64,000 bases of DNA from positions 744,001-808,000 of the forward strand of contig NZ_PJCH01000015.1 of the NCBI RefSeq assembly GCF_002943565.1. Direction: 5' to 3'. This document shows, piece by piece, positions 17,301 to 26,651 of the stretch; position 1 is the first letter of the stretch; each line of letters starts with the position of its first letter. This DNA is from Hyphococcus luteus. Lineage in GTDB: Bacteria; Pseudomonadota; Alphaproteobacteria; Caulobacterales; Parvularculaceae. The position numbers were made by a program, and so were the translations under genes. A model generated the notes under the pieces. The model did no database searches and was not told the DNA's origin. It saw only the letters and a list, made by a program, of their open reading frames with translations.

Positions 17301-19251
17301 CCAGACCGAGCCTTTCACCGCCGCCGGCGTCGGCGACATGTCCGGCGATGTTTTCGGCAATGGCATGCTGCTTTCAGAGCAGACCAAGCTCGTCGCCGCT
17401 TTCGACCACCGCGACATCTTCATCGACCCCGATCCCGACCCGGCGAAAACCTGGAAAGAGCGCAAGCGCCTTTTCGACCTGCCGCGTTCGTCCTGGGCCG
17501 ATTACGACAAGAAGCTCATTTCCAAGGGCGGCGGCGTCTTTTCGCGCAACGCCAAGTCGATCGCGGTAACGCCGGAAATGCGCGCCCTGCTCGACATCAC
17601 CGACAAGACCATGACGCCTGCGGAGCTCATCCAGGCGATCTTGAAAGCGCCGGTGGAGCTGTTCTGGCTCGGCGGCATCGGCACTTATTTCAAGGCCGAA
17701 GATGAAGAGAACTGGCGCGTCGGCGACCGCACCAATGACGCGGTGCGCGTCAATGCAAGCGAGACCCGCGCGAAAGTCATCGGCGAAGGCGCCAATCTCG
17801 GCCTCACCCAGCTCGCCCGCATCGAATATGCGCGAGGCGGCGGGCGCATCAACACCGACGCCATCGACAACTCGGCGGGCGTCGATTCCTCCGACCATGA
17901 AGTCAACATCAAGATCCTGCTCTCCGGCGCCATCGAGCATGGCGAATTGAAGCGCGAAGACCGCGACCCCCTGCTCGCCTCCATGACCGACGACGTGGCC
18001 GAGCATGTCCTGCGTCACAATTACGACCAGACCCGCGCCGTCACCCAGATGGAAATGACGGCGCCGGCCGAGCTCGACATCTATGCCCGCTTCATGTCGA
18101 CGCTCGAACGCGAAGGCCGGCTCGACCGGGCGATCGAATATCTTCCCGATACGGAAGAGCTCGCCCATATGCGCCAGCACGGGCTCGGGCCGACGCGGCC
18201 CGATCTCGCCGTCCTTCTGGCCTATGCGAAAATGTGGCTGTTCGACGAGATCGTGGAGTCGCAAACCCCGGACGATCCGTTGTTCGAAGGCGAACTCTTC
18301 GCCTATTTCCCCGACGCGCTGCATCAGTTCAATCATTCAGTGGTGAGCCACCAGCTGCGCCGCGAAATTATCGCCACGCGCCTGTCGAATGAAATCGTCG
18401 ACACCTGCGGCGTCAGCTTCGTGCAGCGTGCGGCCGAGACGAGCGGCGTCGATTTCGCGACCATCACGCTCGCCTATGAGGCCGTGCGGCGGATTTACAA
18501 TCTCAACGACTTCGCCGCCGCGGTCGACGCTCTCGACAACCAGGCGCCGGCCTCCCTGCAGACGGCGCTTTATCTCGAAGCCTCGCGGCTCTTGAGCGGG
18601 CAGACTTTCCACCTTCTCGGCGACGCCAAGGCGCGCGACACGCTTACGAGCCGCGGCCTCAAAGCCATGATCGAGCAATATCAGGCCCCGGTGGCGGAAT
18701 TCAAAACCGCCCTGCCCGACATCCTGCCGGCCGAAGACGCCGGCGCGCTCGAAGAGCGCCGTCAGGGCTGGATCGCGGAAAAAGCGCCGGAAGACATCGC
18801 CCGCCTCGCCGCGTCGATCCCGGCGCTCGAATTCGCTTTCGACATCGTCAATCTGGCGCGCGAGACCGGCTGGTCGAATCCCGGCGTCGGCGGCGTCTTT
18901 TTCGCGGTCGGACGCCTCTTCAATATCGACGCCATGCGCGACAAAGCGCGGGCCGAACCGCCCGCCGATCATTTCGACAAGATCGCGCTGCGCCAGATCA
19001 TCGAGGAGCTGACGGCGCGCCAGCGGCTGCTGACGGCCCGAGTGATCGCCGCCGCCGGCGCCGAGCCCAAGGGCGCTGCGGCGAAATGGACGCAAAAGGT
19101 CATCGACAAATGGCGGTCCGGCGCGGAAGACGCAATCGCGCTCTACAATGCAACCACCGACGAACTCGATCTCTCAGGTCCCGTCAGCGTCGGCAAGTTC
19201 ACGCTCTTCATCCGCCAGCTCGACGCGCTGGCGGAGGATACGGCGGTGTAA
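14359..19251 (+). CDS. gdhZ: NAD-specific glutamate dehydrogenase, large (about 180 kDa) type
   Basis: A 1630-residue enzyme that oxidatively deaminates glutamate to 2-oxoglutarate and ammonia with NAD+. It is full length for the large GDH class: a long N-terminal ACT-like regulatory part (residues 1-about 700), then the catalytic core with RWSDRREDFRTEV and VPTGSKGGF (about 820-860), the dinucleotide region around VGDMSGDVFGNG (about 992-1003), and a helical C-terminal domain. In Caulobacter this enzyme is called GdhZ and also restrains FtsZ. Here it follows the DivL/CtrA-box region, but that may be coincidence. The start has GGGAG seven bases upstream. It is catabolic and can feed ammonia and carbon from amino-acid breakdown, including the catabolic cluster further along. 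Confidence 0.96.
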   Translation: MPEGFITDVDSQILDQVIALAQKKKVGDVDENGALAPAFKSYIEQLVLYATGEDRNWNEPQSLLNRAAAAWKHGAVRKPGESNISLRLEEGKTWSDRRMVLDIVTDDKPFLVDSISAALADAGKPVSFFSNAVVAVARNAAGKRDADGQGALRESMIHVEMDPPVIDNEIEALRDEIKAVLSDVAIAVEDWEPMRARLGSCIAQLERSRLPGVKADEQREAVQFLKWLWDNRFAFLGVRHFDKVGEGGTLQLEVDADKDLGILRNPGRNVLMSTFQPDGDLSPAVASFLASKEPILIAKSSSKSLTHRRAYMDYVAVKSFAPDGTAIGEELFVGLFTAEAYNRPASDIPLIRAKLDAVLERTAFTPGGHNEKALINILESCPRDELFQVDVDTLTEMALGILRLYKRPRVKLFLRRDRFDRFVSALLYVPRDRFNSDIRERAADLLAESFDGKVMSFAPFFGDAALVRVHFIIGIKPGAPQGPGVQELTRQMREICRTWTDGLLEAMREAHDGATPAALYAKYEKAFDAGYRERTPAEETLSDIAALEQLDADPMVVRAYRKPGDGEKSVRIKIYKRGEPMSLSKLIPTIENLGLSVLQEASYQVSPFGGGKESFWIHDFNTEQTSGQPITLPDVKEAFEETILAVVEGRTEDDGFNELVLTAGVNWREAWLLRAAAKHHLQSGFAYSQAYIQEALANHPAIARKLVAAFHARFNPEGPSNADARIKDVEKADNAVREALDDVASLDQDRIISRFLNLFCAITRTNYYQREKDGSVKTYISFKIDSSKLAELPEPKPYREIFVSGPRVDGVHLRFGPVARGGLRWSDRREDFRTEVLGLVKAQRVKNAVIVPTGSKGGFYPKQLPASGDRTAVYEEGREAYKIFIRGLLDLTDNIVKGEPKTPAKIVRWDDPDAYLVVAADKGTAAFSDTANAISKEYGFWLGDAFASGGSAGYDHKVMGITARGAWEAVKRHFREMGKDIQTEPFTAAGVGDMSGDVFGNGMLLSEQTKLVAAFDHRDIFIDPDPDPAKTWKERKRLFDLPRSSWADYDKKLISKGGGVFSRNAKSIAVTPEMRALLDITDKTMTPAELIQAILKAPVELFWLGGIGTYFKAEDEENWRVGDRTNDAVRVNASETRAKVIGEGANLGLTQLARIEYARGGGRINTDAIDNSAGVDSSDHEVNIKILLSGAIEHGELKREDRDPLLASMTDDVAEHVLRHNYDQTRAVTQMEMTAPAELDIYARFMSTLEREGRLDRAIEYLPDTEELAHMRQHGLGPTRPDLAVLLAYAKMWLFDEIVESQTPDDPLFEGELFAYFPDALHQFNHSVVSHQLRREIIATRLSNEIVDTCGVSFVQRAAETSGVDFATITLAYEAVRRIYNLNDFAAAVDALDNQAPASLQTALYLEASRLLSGQTFHLLGDAKARDTLTSRGLKAMIEQYQAPVAEFKTALPDILPAEDAGALEERRQGWIAEKAPEDIARLAASIPALEFAFDIVNLARETGWSNPGVGGVFFAVGRLFNIDAMRDKARAEPPADHFDKIALRQIIEELTARQRLLTARVIAAAGAEPKGAAAKWTQKVIDKWRSGAEDAIALYNATTDELDLSGPVSVGKFTLFIRQLDALAEDTAV

Positions 19252-19284
19252 ACTGACAGACTCGACAAGGGTCTCTTTTTTCCA

Positions 19285-19305
19285 CCTCCCCTTTTCAAGG
19301 GGAGG
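19285..19305. terminator. Perfect hairpin between convergent gdhZ and purH
   Basis: CCTCCCCTT (19285-19293) pairs with AAGGGGAGG (19297-19305) over a TTC loop. It sits between two convergent genes and could stop transcription from both sides, although T-runs are poor. Confidence 0.55.
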
Positions 19306-19356
19306 GAATTTCATCTCGCTCGTGGAGAGGCTTCCCGCAAAATAAGATGAAACTCT

Positions 19357-20940
19357 TTAATGCCGGAAATGCCGGACGCCGGTGAAGACCATGGCGAGGC
19401 CGGCCTCGTCCGCCGCATTGATGACGTCGTCATCGCGCATGGAGCCGCCCGGCTGGATGACCGCCGTCGCGCCCGCCTCAGCCGCTGACAGCAACCCGTC
19501 CGCAAAGGGAAAGAACGCGTCCGAGGCGACGACCGAGCCTTTGGCGAGCGGCGCGCCCGCGCCGCAGGCTTTCGCTGCGTCTTCGGATTTCCGCGCCGCG
19601 ATGCGGCTTGAATCGAGCCGGCTCATCTGTCCCGCGCCGATCCCGACCGTGGCGCCGTCTTTGGCGTAGACGATAGCGTTCGATTTCACATGTTTCGCCA
19701 CCTTGAACGCAAACAGCATGTCGGCAAGTTCGGCGTCCGTGGGCTGGCGCTTGGTGACGACTTTCAAATCTTCGGGCCGCGTGATTTTTGCGTCGCGCGA
19801 CTGCAACAGGAACCCGCCGGCGAGCGGTTTGATCGTCATGCCAGGCGCTTGCGGATCGGGAACGCCGCCCGCAATGAGGAGGCGCAGGTTTTTCTTTTTC
19901 GCAAAAACTTGCTTAGCCGCCTCGTCCGCATCCGGCGCAATGACGACTTCGGTGAAGGTCTCGACGATTTTTTCCGCGACCGGCCCGGTGAGTTTCTGAT
20001 TGAGCGCGACAATGCCGCCAAAGGCCGACACCGGATCGCAGCGAAGCGCGGCGAGGTAAGCCTCAAGCATGTCCTCACCCGCCGCAACGCCGCAAGGATT
20101 GGCGTGCTTGATGATCGCCACCGCGGGTTTTTCGGTTCCGAACTCCGCAATCAGCTCATAAGCCGCGTCGGTGTCGTTCAGGTTGTTGTAGGAAAGCTCT
20201 TTGCCTTGCGCCTGTTCCGCCGTCGCCACGCCCGGACGCTTGCCGCCTGTGCGGTAAAAGGCGGCTTCCTGATGCGGGTTTTCGCCGTAACGCAGGACCG
20301 CGTCGAGCTTGCCCGCAAGCGTATAATCCTTTGGAAAGGTTTCGCCGTTCTGCTGCGCGAACCAGCGCGAAATGGCGGAGTCGTAAGAGGCGGTTTTGGC
20401 GAAGGCCTTTGCGGCGAGGCGTTTTTTGGTTTCGTCTTTCAAGGCGCCGTCGCCTTCGACTTCGCCGAGCACGGTTTCGTAATCGGCGGGGTCGGTGACG
20501 ACGCCGACAAAGCGATGGTTCTTCGCCGCGGCGCGGATCATCGCCGGCCCGCCAATGTCGATATTCTCAATGCAGTCTTCGAAGCCGGCGCCTTTCGCGA
20601 CCGTTTCCTCAAACGGATAGAGATTGACCACCAGAAGTTCGATGCCGGCGATGTCGTGATCGCGCATGGATTTAAGGTGCCCCTCATCGTCGCGCAGCGC
20701 CAACAAGCCGCCATGAATGCGCGGATGCAGGGTCTTGATCCGCCCGTCCATCATTTCGGGAAATTCGGTGACGTCGGACACGTCGCTCACCGTCAGCCCC
20801 GCCTCGCGCAAGGCCCGCGCCGTGCCGCCGGTGGAGACCAGATCGACGCCCGCCGCGGCGAGGCGTCTGGCGAAATCGACAATGCCGGTCTTGTCGGAAA
20901 CGGAAATCAGCGCCCGCTTGACGGGGCTCGCGTCAGCCAT
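19357..20940 (-). CDS. purH: Bifunctional AICAR transformylase / IMP cyclohydrolase
   Basis: A 527-residue enzyme for the last two steps of purine synthesis. The N-terminal MGS-like cyclohydrolase domain ([38 protein letters not shown]) is followed by the transformylase domain with the catalytic Lys-His pair in [13 protein letters not shown] (about 265-277). The C-terminus [18 protein letters not shown] is canonical. The gene is the last of the rpe / heparinase-like / SDR / purH series on the minus strand, a common alphaproteobacterial arrangement apart from the inserted SDR. Confidence 0.97.
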   Translation of the reverse strand: MADASPVKRALISVSDKTGIVDFARRLAAAGVDLVSTGGTARALREAGLTVSDVSDVTEFPEMMDGRIKTLHPRIHGGLLALRDDEGHLKSMRDHDIAGIELLVVNLYPFEETVAKGAGFEDCIENIDIGGPAMIRAAAKNHRFVGVVTDPADYETVLGEVEGDGALKDETKKRLAAKAFAKTASYDSAISRWFAQQNGETFPKDYTLAGKLDAVLRYGENPHQEAAFYRTGGKRPGVATAEQAQGKELSYNNLNDTDAAYELIAEFGTEKPAVAIIKHANPCGVAAGEDMLEAYLAALRCDPVSAFGGIVALNQKLTGPVAEKIVETFTEVVIAPDADEAAKQVFAKKKNLRLLIAGGVPDPQAPGMTIKPLAGGFLLQSRDAKITRPEDLKVVTKRQPTDAELADMLFAFKVAKHVKSNAIVYAKDGATVGIGAGQMSRLDSSRIAARKSEDAAKACGAGAPLAKGSVVASDAFFPFADGLLSAAEAGATAVIQPGGSMRDDDVINAADEAGLAMVFTGVRHFRH

Positions 20941-21012
20941 TGGAAAATCCCTTTTTTCGAATGGCGCCGGATTACCGCTCCAGCCCTATGAGGGCAAGGC
21001 GCCGCGCTGGAA

Positions 21013-22209
21013 TTACCGATTCGACTGGTTCGGCGCGCGGGCGGCGTCTTTATGGGCGACGAATTCCGGCACCAGATGGTGCACCGCCTCATCGAGGACG
21101 CCCTGTTCGCCGCTCTGGGCCGCCTCGATGACGTCCGACAGGCGGGGATTGAGAAGCGGCAGGTCGATCATCGCCGGCGAGGCCAGGAGCACGCCTTCCG
21201 CGCCGGTTTTGATCAGCGCATCGCTATCGAGGAAGATTTCCTCGAACAGCTTCTCGCCGGGGCGAAGCCCCGTAAACTTGATCTCGATGTCCTTGCCGGG
21301 ATTGAGGCCGTAAGCCTCGATCATGCGTTTGGCGAAATCGAGGATTTTCACCGGATCGCCCATATCGAGAACGAAGACGCGCCCGTCATGGGTGACGATA
21401 GTCTCCTCCGCGACGTCGAGGCTCGCCGCGAGCAGGACAAGCTGCACTGCTTCGCGGGTCGTCATGAAATAGCGGATGATCTCGGGATGAGTGACCGTCA
21501 CCGGCCCGCCATTCTCGATCTGGCGGCGGAACAGCGGCACCACCGAGCCGGTGGAGCCCAGCACATTGCCGAAGCGCACGGTGACGAAGCGCGTTTCGTT
21601 TTGCGCAACGTCGAGCGCCTGGGCGTAAAGTTCCGCGATGCGTTTCGTCGCGCCCATGAAGCTTGTGGGGTTCACCGCCTTATCGGTGGAGATGAACACC
21701 ACCGAGTCCGCCTCATGTTCGATGGCGGCGTCGAAGACAGTCTTGGCGCCGAGCACATTGGTCATCGCGCCGGCGCAGCGGTTCTCCTCGACGATCGGCA
21801 CATGTTTGAACGCCGCCGCATGCAGAACGACATCCGGCATGGCGCGGTCGAAGACGCGGTTCAAATGCTCCTTGCGGCACACATCGGTGAGATCGGACGC
21901 GATGACGCCGCCATGACCCGCCTCTTTCAGTTCGAGATCGATCTGATAAAGCGCGAATTCCGCGTTATCGACCAGGGTCAGATGGGCGGGATCGAAAGAA
22001 ACGATCTGGCGGCAGAGCTCGGAGCCGATCGTCCCGCCGGCGCCGGTGACGAGAACGCTCTTTCCCGCAACCATCTTGCGGGCCGCGCGCAAATCGATCT
22101 TGCGCGGCGCCCGGGGAAGCAAGGCCGCCGGATCGATATCCGAGGCGCGCCGGCCGGTTTTCGCGCCGCGCGCCATCATGCGCTGAAATTTTTCGATCAT
22201 CCCCGACAT
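21013..22209 (-). CDS. Soluble nucleotide-sugar 4,6-dehydratase of the CapD/WbpM/FlaA1 group
   Basis: A 398-residue SDR acting on a UDP-amino sugar, probably UDP-GlcNAc. It shows TGAGGTIGSEL (dinucleotide loop), TDKAVNPTSFMGATKR (the Met-containing SMK catalytic triad that replaces Tyr in WbpM-like enzymes) and the C-terminal GLRPGEKLFEE. The usual N-terminal membrane domain of WbpM/CapD is absent; only about 45 residues precede the Rossmann fold, so the enzyme should be cytosolic. It lies between the heparinase-like gene and purH, in a place where many relatives have none, so it may have been inserted. Surface-polysaccharide or flagellin glycan synthesis is the likely use. Confidence 0.85.
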   Translation of the reverse strand: MSGMIEKFQRMMARGAKTGRRASDIDPAALLPRAPRKIDLRAARKMVAGKSVLVTGAGGTIGSELCRQIVSFDPAHLTLVDNAEFALYQIDLELKEAGHGGVIASDLTDVCRKEHLNRVFDRAMPDVVLHAAAFKHVPIVEENRCAGAMTNVLGAKTVFDAAIEHEADSVVFISTDKAVNPTSFMGATKRIAELYAQALDVAQNETRFVTVRFGNVLGSTGSVVPLFRRQIENGGPVTVTHPEIIRYFMTTREAVQLVLLAASLDVAEETIVTHDGRVFVLDMGDPVKILDFAKRMIEAYGLNPGKDIEIKFTGLRPGEKLFEEIFLDSDALIKTGAEGVLLASPAMIDLPLLNPRLSDVIEAAQSGEQGVLDEAVHHLVPEFVAHKDAARAPNQSNR

Positions 22210-22281
22210 CCGACGCCGCCGCTCCGCTTGTCTTATTAATGCACACTGGCGGCGTTCGCGCCAGTCATCAGTCCTGGAGCG

Positions 22282-23928
22282 CTAGACAGCGTCAAGCCGC
22301 GCCAGCGCCCATTTTACATTGATCGCCGTATCCTCGCGCCGTGCATAAGCATCGGCGCGGATGACAATTTGTTCAGATGCGGCGGGCGCGCCGCCGCCGC
22401 CGCCGCCGCAATAAACGCTCTTTTCGAGCGACAATTCGGGGCAGTTCGATTTGAAGCGCCAGCCCTCCTTGTTGGGCAGCAGCAGGATCACGGATTTCTT
22501 ATCGCGGGCGAGCGAGGCCCGCGCACCCGGATGCAGGTGAAACCGCCAGACCGCCCGGTCGATCTCGCCGGGCGCAAGGCCGGCCAGCATCTCCTCGCCG
22601 CGTAAGTCCGCCCCGCCCGGGGACAGGAAGAGCCGGCGCAGGTAAGACGCGCCTTCCGGATTGACGGTGACGAGACGGCGCTCGAATTCGAGAAGATGGC
22701 CCGCCGTCTCCTCGCCGCGGCGATGGGTGATGTCGCCAAAGGCCGGCTGCGGGCCGCCATCGAGAAAGGAAAGTCCGGAATGGGCGCTGCGCTGTTCCAG
22801 CGCTCTTTTCCATTCATAGCCGCGATGCGCGCCCGAGCCGCAATTGACGAGAATACGCGAGCGGCCCGAGGAGAAATGCAACGAGCCGGCGCTTTTGTAA
22901 GCGACGGCGTTGTCGTCCGCCGTGTCGACAATCAGGAGCGCGCGGGCGGCGGTCAGTTTGTGATAGCCGGAATGGCGCGCGAATTCCGACGGCGCAATAT
23001 CCGCGCCCGATCCAGTCTGAACGGCGATGATGGCTTTGGCGTCGTCTTCATAGCCGCCATTGAAAACCGCAAGCTTGCCGTCGGGCGTGCGGAAGAACGC
23101 CGCCATGGCGCTCGCCCGCTGCACCTGGTGGCGCAGGAACCCCGGCGGCTGAAAGCCGCGCGCCTCGATGACTTTCAAGAGCGCCTGCAATCGCAGAGCG
23201 AGCTTCAACTGCCGCGACGGATTGCGGCTCACATGGCCGCCATCGGGACGCAGCTGCAAACGCAATTCGCGGCGCGCCATTTCCAGCCCGCGTTCGGCGG
23301 GGCCTTCGCAACCCGGCAGGGAATAACCCGCAACGCCGAGCCCGAGCGAGGTCATCAGCCGGTCGAAGCCGGTGGCGGCCCGCGGCGCGGCGCGTGCGAG
23401 ATGGCGGGTCTGGCGCGCCATGCAGGCGAGCACGCGGCTGCGCCACATGGCGTCGGTTCCCGCAAGCAGGAGCGGATAATGCGAACAAAGCTGCACCAGC
23501 CGTTCGGCGACGAAATAAGGCTCCCAGCTTTCCGAGGACCAGCGCTCATAGCGGTCGAGCCAGGCGCGCATCAGCGTGCGCGCCGGCGCCTTGCCGTCAT
23601 CGCCGAGCGCCGCGAGATGCCTTAGCCAGGAAAATTCCTGCAAATAGGCGAACAAGGCGCCGTCCGGCGCCGCCAGATCCCAGAGCTTTTCAAGCTCGCC
23701 TTCGCAATCGGCCTGTTCTTCGCCGACGACGATGCGCCCGCGCGCCAGCGCCGTCGCCAGCGTCTTATCCGGCGCATACGGATCATCGGGCTGGAAGAGC
23801 AGACGGTCCGGCGCCGGGCCTTTCAACTGCGCCTGATAAAACGGGCTTTCGCCCCAGACCTTTCGCATGCGCGCCAGCACATCGCGAGAGCCATTGCCGG
23901 AATGTCGCGCCGTTCGCGCCATGTCCAT
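22282..23928 (-). CDS. Heparinase II/III family protein
   Basis: About 548 residues; the ATG at 23928 shares one base with the rpe stop (TGATG), so translation is coupled. An alpha/alpha-toroid N-terminal half (LQEFSWLRHLAAL, SWEPYFVAERLVQL) is followed by the beta-sandwich heparinase II/III C-terminal half, with FSSGRSRILVNCGSG and FARHSGYHKL. Family members cleave acidic polysaccharides, yet this cytosolic-looking version (no signal peptide) is a conserved neighbour of rpe and purH in alphaproteobacteria and its substrate is unknown. A run of seven Gly (YCGGGGGGGAP) near residue 510 is a likely loop expansion. Confidence 0.85.
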   Translation of the reverse strand: MDMARTARHSGNGSRDVLARMRKVWGESPFYQAQLKGPAPDRLLFQPDDPYAPDKTLATALARGRIVVGEEQADCEGELEKLWDLAAPDGALFAYLQEFSWLRHLAALGDDGKAPARTLMRAWLDRYERWSSESWEPYFVAERLVQLCSHYPLLLAGTDAMWRSRVLACMARQTRHLARAAPRAATGFDRLMTSLGLGVAGYSLPGCEGPAERGLEMARRELRLQLRPDGGHVSRNPSRQLKLALRLQALLKVIEARGFQPPGFLRHQVQRASAMAAFFRTPDGKLAVFNGGYEDDAKAIIAVQTGSGADIAPSEFARHSGYHKLTAARALLIVDTADDNAVAYKSAGSLHFSSGRSRILVNCGSGAHRGYEWKRALEQRSAHSGLSFLDGGPQPAFGDITHRRGEETAGHLLEFERRLVTVNPEGASYLRRLFLSPGGADLRGEEMLAGLAPGEIDRAVWRFHLHPGARASLARDKKSVILLLPNKEGWRFKSNCPELSLEKSVYCGGGGGGAPAASEQIVIRADAYARREDTAINVKWALARLDAV

Positions 23929-24590
23929 CACGCCCCCGGCCGCAAGGCGGCGATATTCGCCGCGTAAGCGTCTTCACCGCCGCGGAAGACCGCCGAGCCG
24001 GCGACCAGGACATCGGCGCCGGCGCTGATGACCTTCGGCGCGGTGTCGGCGTTCACGCCGCCGTCGACTTCGAGATGTATGTCGCGGCCCGTCCGGTCGA
24101 TCATCTTCCGGACCGCTTCGATCTTGCGAAGCTGGGAGGAGATGAAGGACTGGCCGCCGAAGCCGGGATTGACCGACATGACGAGCACCAGATCGAGATC
24201 GTCGATCACCGGCTCGATGACGCTCGCCGGCGTCGCCGGATTGAGCGCGGCGCCGGCCTTGACGCCCGCCGCCTTGATCGCCTGAAGGGTGCGGTGAAGA
24301 TGCGCGCCAGCCTCCGGATGGACGGTGAGAATGTTCGCCCCCGCCGCCGCAAACTCGTCGATATAAGGGTCGACCGGGGAGATCATCAGATGCACGTCGA
24401 AAGGCAGGTCCGTCGCCGAACGGATCGCCTTCACGACCATGGGGCCGATGGTGAGGTTCGGCACGAAATGCCCGTCCATCACATCGACATGGATGAAATC
24501 CGCCCCGGCGGCGGCGACAGCGGCGATTTCGGCCCCGAGACGGGCGAAGTCGGCGGACAGAATGGAGGGGGCGATCAGAACGCGGCTCAT
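23928..24590 (-). CDS. rpe: Ribulose-phosphate 3-epimerase
   Basis: A 220-residue TIM-barrel enzyme that interconverts ribulose 5-phosphate and xylulose 5-phosphate. Conserved pieces are [33 protein letters not shown] (metal-binding His/Asp), [15 protein letters not shown] and EVDGGVN. The start [11 protein letters not shown] (24590) is preferred to a longer frame from 24626. No Shine-Dalgarno sequence precedes it on this strand. Its stop is shared with the start of the heparinase-like gene. Confidence 0.96.
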   Translation of the reverse strand: MSRVLIAPSILSADFARLGAEIAAVAAAGADFIHVDVMDGHFVPNLTIGPMVVKAIRSATDLPFDVHLMISPVDPYIDEFAAAGANILTVHPEAGAHLHRTLQAIKAAGVKAGAALNPATPASVIEPVIDDLDLVLVMSVNPGFGGQSFISSQLRKIEAVRKMIDRTGRDIHLEVDGGVNADTAPKVISAGADVLVAGSAVFRGGEDAYAANIAALRPGA

Positions 24591-24660
24591 GGAAAGGAGG
24601 TATCGTGATGCGCCTCGCCCGCGCAATAAAAATAGCCCCCAAGATTTCCCCGCAATGCAA

Positions 24661-24688
24661 AAAACCCCGCCATTCTGGCGGGGTTTTT
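24661..24688 (-). terminator. Bidirectional rho-independent terminator
   Basis: An 11-bp stem AAAACCCCGCC / GGCGGGGTTTT with a 5-base loop; T-runs occur on both strands. On the minus strand it closes the hypothetical membrane-protein gene (ends 24843) before rpe begins. Confidence 0.9.
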
Positions 24689-24842
24689 CAGGGGGGTGGT
24701 GCGTGCAAGAGCGTCAGGGACGTACGCTAGAGAAAGCTGCGTGCTGTTGCGCCAACGCTGATGGGGAAATTTTTAGGCGCGGAATGGGGCGAAAGTAAGA
24801 CAAAAAACCCGTCAAATTTGTCCAAAATGTTGTTTTTACTGG

Positions 24843-25415
24843 TTAATTTTCGTTAGCTTTAACAACATCCGGCTTCGCCTTTACCCTGACGGGGTTAAAG
24901 GCGCGTTTGGTTTTCCACAGCCCGTAAAGCCCCGCCCCGGCCAGCGCCGCGCCGGAAAGGAGGCCGGCGATCCATTCGACGTCGTAAAGCCCCGCGCCGG
25001 TGAGCGCGAAGAGCGCGAGACCGAAAAGCATGGCCAGAAACCGCAGCGGCGAGGAAACCGCCCGGCCCACGGATTTGACGGCGACGGAGGCCCCGGTCGC
25101 GGCGGCGCGGGCAGTTTTGACGGCGCTTTCCGTCACAAACTCGCCCACCCGGCGCGCGCCGATGAGCTTTACGAGCCCGGCGAGCGAGGCCGCCGCAGCG
25201 GCGAGCAGGGCCCATTTCTTGGGGCCCGTTTTCTGAGCTTGGGAGGCCTCGTCGGCGTGATCCGCTGCATGGGCGAGCGGCGCCTCGACGGCGACCGTCG
25301 CTGGATGCGCCGCCGGGTCGATATCGCGCGCCCCCGCCGGCGACAGCGCTGCAGACGCCGCGATGACCGAAACAGCCGCCATCATGGCGGCCTTGCCCTT
25401 GCCGATTTTCAACAT
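24843..25415 (-). CDS. Hypothetical secreted/membrane protein
   Basis: A 190-residue Ala-rich protein. It has a signal peptide (MMAAVSVIAASAALSPAGA), a short linker, a hydrophobic helix at KWALLAAAAASLAGLVKLIG and two C-terminal membrane helices (FLAMLFGLALFALTGAGLY and GLLSGAALAGAGLYGLW). GGAGGA lies just ahead of the ATG. I do not recognise the family. It is probably a small inner-membrane protein. Confidence 0.65.
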   Translation of the reverse strand: MLKIGKGKAAMMAAVSVIAASAALSPAGARDIDPAAHPATVAVEAPLAHAADHADEASQAQKTGPKKWALLAAAAASLAGLVKLIGARRVGEFVTESAVKTARAAATGASVAVKSVGRAVSSPLRFLAMLFGLALFALTGAGLYDVEWIAGLLSGAALAGAGLYGLWKTKRAFNPVRVKAKPDVVKANEN

Positions 25416-25547
25416 TCCGTCCTCCGGATAATTTGTGATTATAGATGGGGGCTCGCGAGGGCGCTTTCAACATGGTGACGCTTCCCCTGCGGCGTCGCTA
25501 TGCCCGTTTTCTCAAGCGAAAATGCGACGCAGAAAAAGAGGATAGTC

Positions 25548-26594
25548 ATGGAAAAACGACGTCTTGGCCGCACGGAATTGGAAGTTCCCGCGCTCTGCCT
25601 CGGAACCATGATGTATGGCGACCAGATCAGCGGGGACGACGCCGTCCTGCAGATGGATGCGTGTTTCGACCGGGGGATCAATTTTCTCGACACGGCGGAG
25701 ATGTACACCGTGCCGCCGAAGCCGGAGACGCAAGGCGAGTCCGAACGCATTGTCGGGCGCTGGCTCGCGGCGCGCAAAAACCGCGACAAAATCATCCTCG
25801 CAACCAAGGTCGCAGGCCGCTCTCCCGCCGCCTATATGCGGCCCGAAGGCGGCGAAACGCGCCTCACGCCCGACCAGATCCGGTTCGCCATCGAGCGCAG
25901 CCTGAAAAATCTGCAGACGGATTATGTTGACCTTTATCAGCTCCACTGGCCGGACCGCCCCGTGCAGCTCTTCGGCGCCGCGCGCGCGGGCTATGTCTAT
26001 TCCGGCGAGAAAGGCGTTCCCATCGAAGAAACCCTCGGCGCGCTCGGCGATCTCGTGAAAGAAGGCAAGGTGCGCCATGTAGGCCTGTCGAATGAAACGC
26101 CCTATGGCGTCATGCGTTTTCTGGCGGCCGCGAAAGAGCTGGACCTGCCGCGCGTCGTCTCCATCCAGAACGCCTATAATTTCCTGAACCGCACTTTCGA
26201 GACGGGGCTCGCCGAAATCGCCATGGAAGAACAGGTCGGCCTCCTCGCCTATTCGCCCATCGCGCAGGGCGTGCTCACCGGAAAATATCTCGACGGGAAG
26301 AATCCGGCGGGCTCGCGCAAGGCCCTGTTCGACCGGGTTCAGCGTTACGAAACGCCCGGCGCGGATGAGGCGGTTCGCGGCTATGTGGCGCTCGCCGAAA
26401 AATTCGGCGTCGATCCCGCCGCCTTCGCCATGGCTTTCGTAACGAGCCGGCCTTTCGTCACCTCGAATATTTTCGGGGCGCGCACTCTCGACCAGCTCGA
26501 AACGATCTTCGCCTCGCTCAATGTCGAATGGACGCAGGACATGGAAAACGCCGTGAACGAGCTGCACGGGCGCAAGCAGAACCCCTGCCCCTGA
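25548..26594 (+). CDS. Aldo/keto reductase (Tas-like)
   Basis: A 348-residue NADPH-dependent aldo-keto reductase. The start MEKRRLGRTELEV (25548) is the standard N-terminus; an upstream ATG would add 16 unrelated residues. Family residues visible are GINFLDTAEMY (catalytic Asp and Tyr), the catalytic Lys in ILATKVAG, His in LYQLHWPD, and the NADP-binding SRPFVTSNIFGART. The order and length match E. coli Tas. Substrate unknown. Confidence 0.88.
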   Translation: MEKRRLGRTELEVPALCLGTMMYGDQISGDDAVLQMDACFDRGINFLDTAEMYTVPPKPETQGESERIVGRWLAARKNRDKIILATKVAGRSPAAYMRPEGGETRLTPDQIRFAIERSLKNLQTDYVDLYQLHWPDRPVQLFGAARAGYVYSGEKGVPIEETLGALGDLVKEGKVRHVGLSNETPYGVMRFLAAAKELDLPRVVSIQNAYNFLNRTFETGLAEIAMEEQVGLLAYSPIAQGVLTGKYLDGKNPAGSRKALFDRVQRYETPGADEAVRGYVALAEKFGVDPAAFAMAFVTSRPFVTSNIFGARTLDQLETIFASLNVEWTQDMENAVNELHGRKQNPCP

Positions 26595-26651
26595 TCGAAC
26601 GCCCTGCGCTCGTTAATGAAAGCGCTGCAGACGGAGGAATTTGCGGAGAGC

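Noticed and set aside
24608-24730. 40-codon plus-strand ORF with a perfect AGGAGG Shine-Dalgarno sequence, divergent from rpe
   Set aside because: It reads straight through a strong bidirectional terminator hairpin and has no recognisable protein features; the SD-like sequence may be chance, although it is curious that rpe itself has none.
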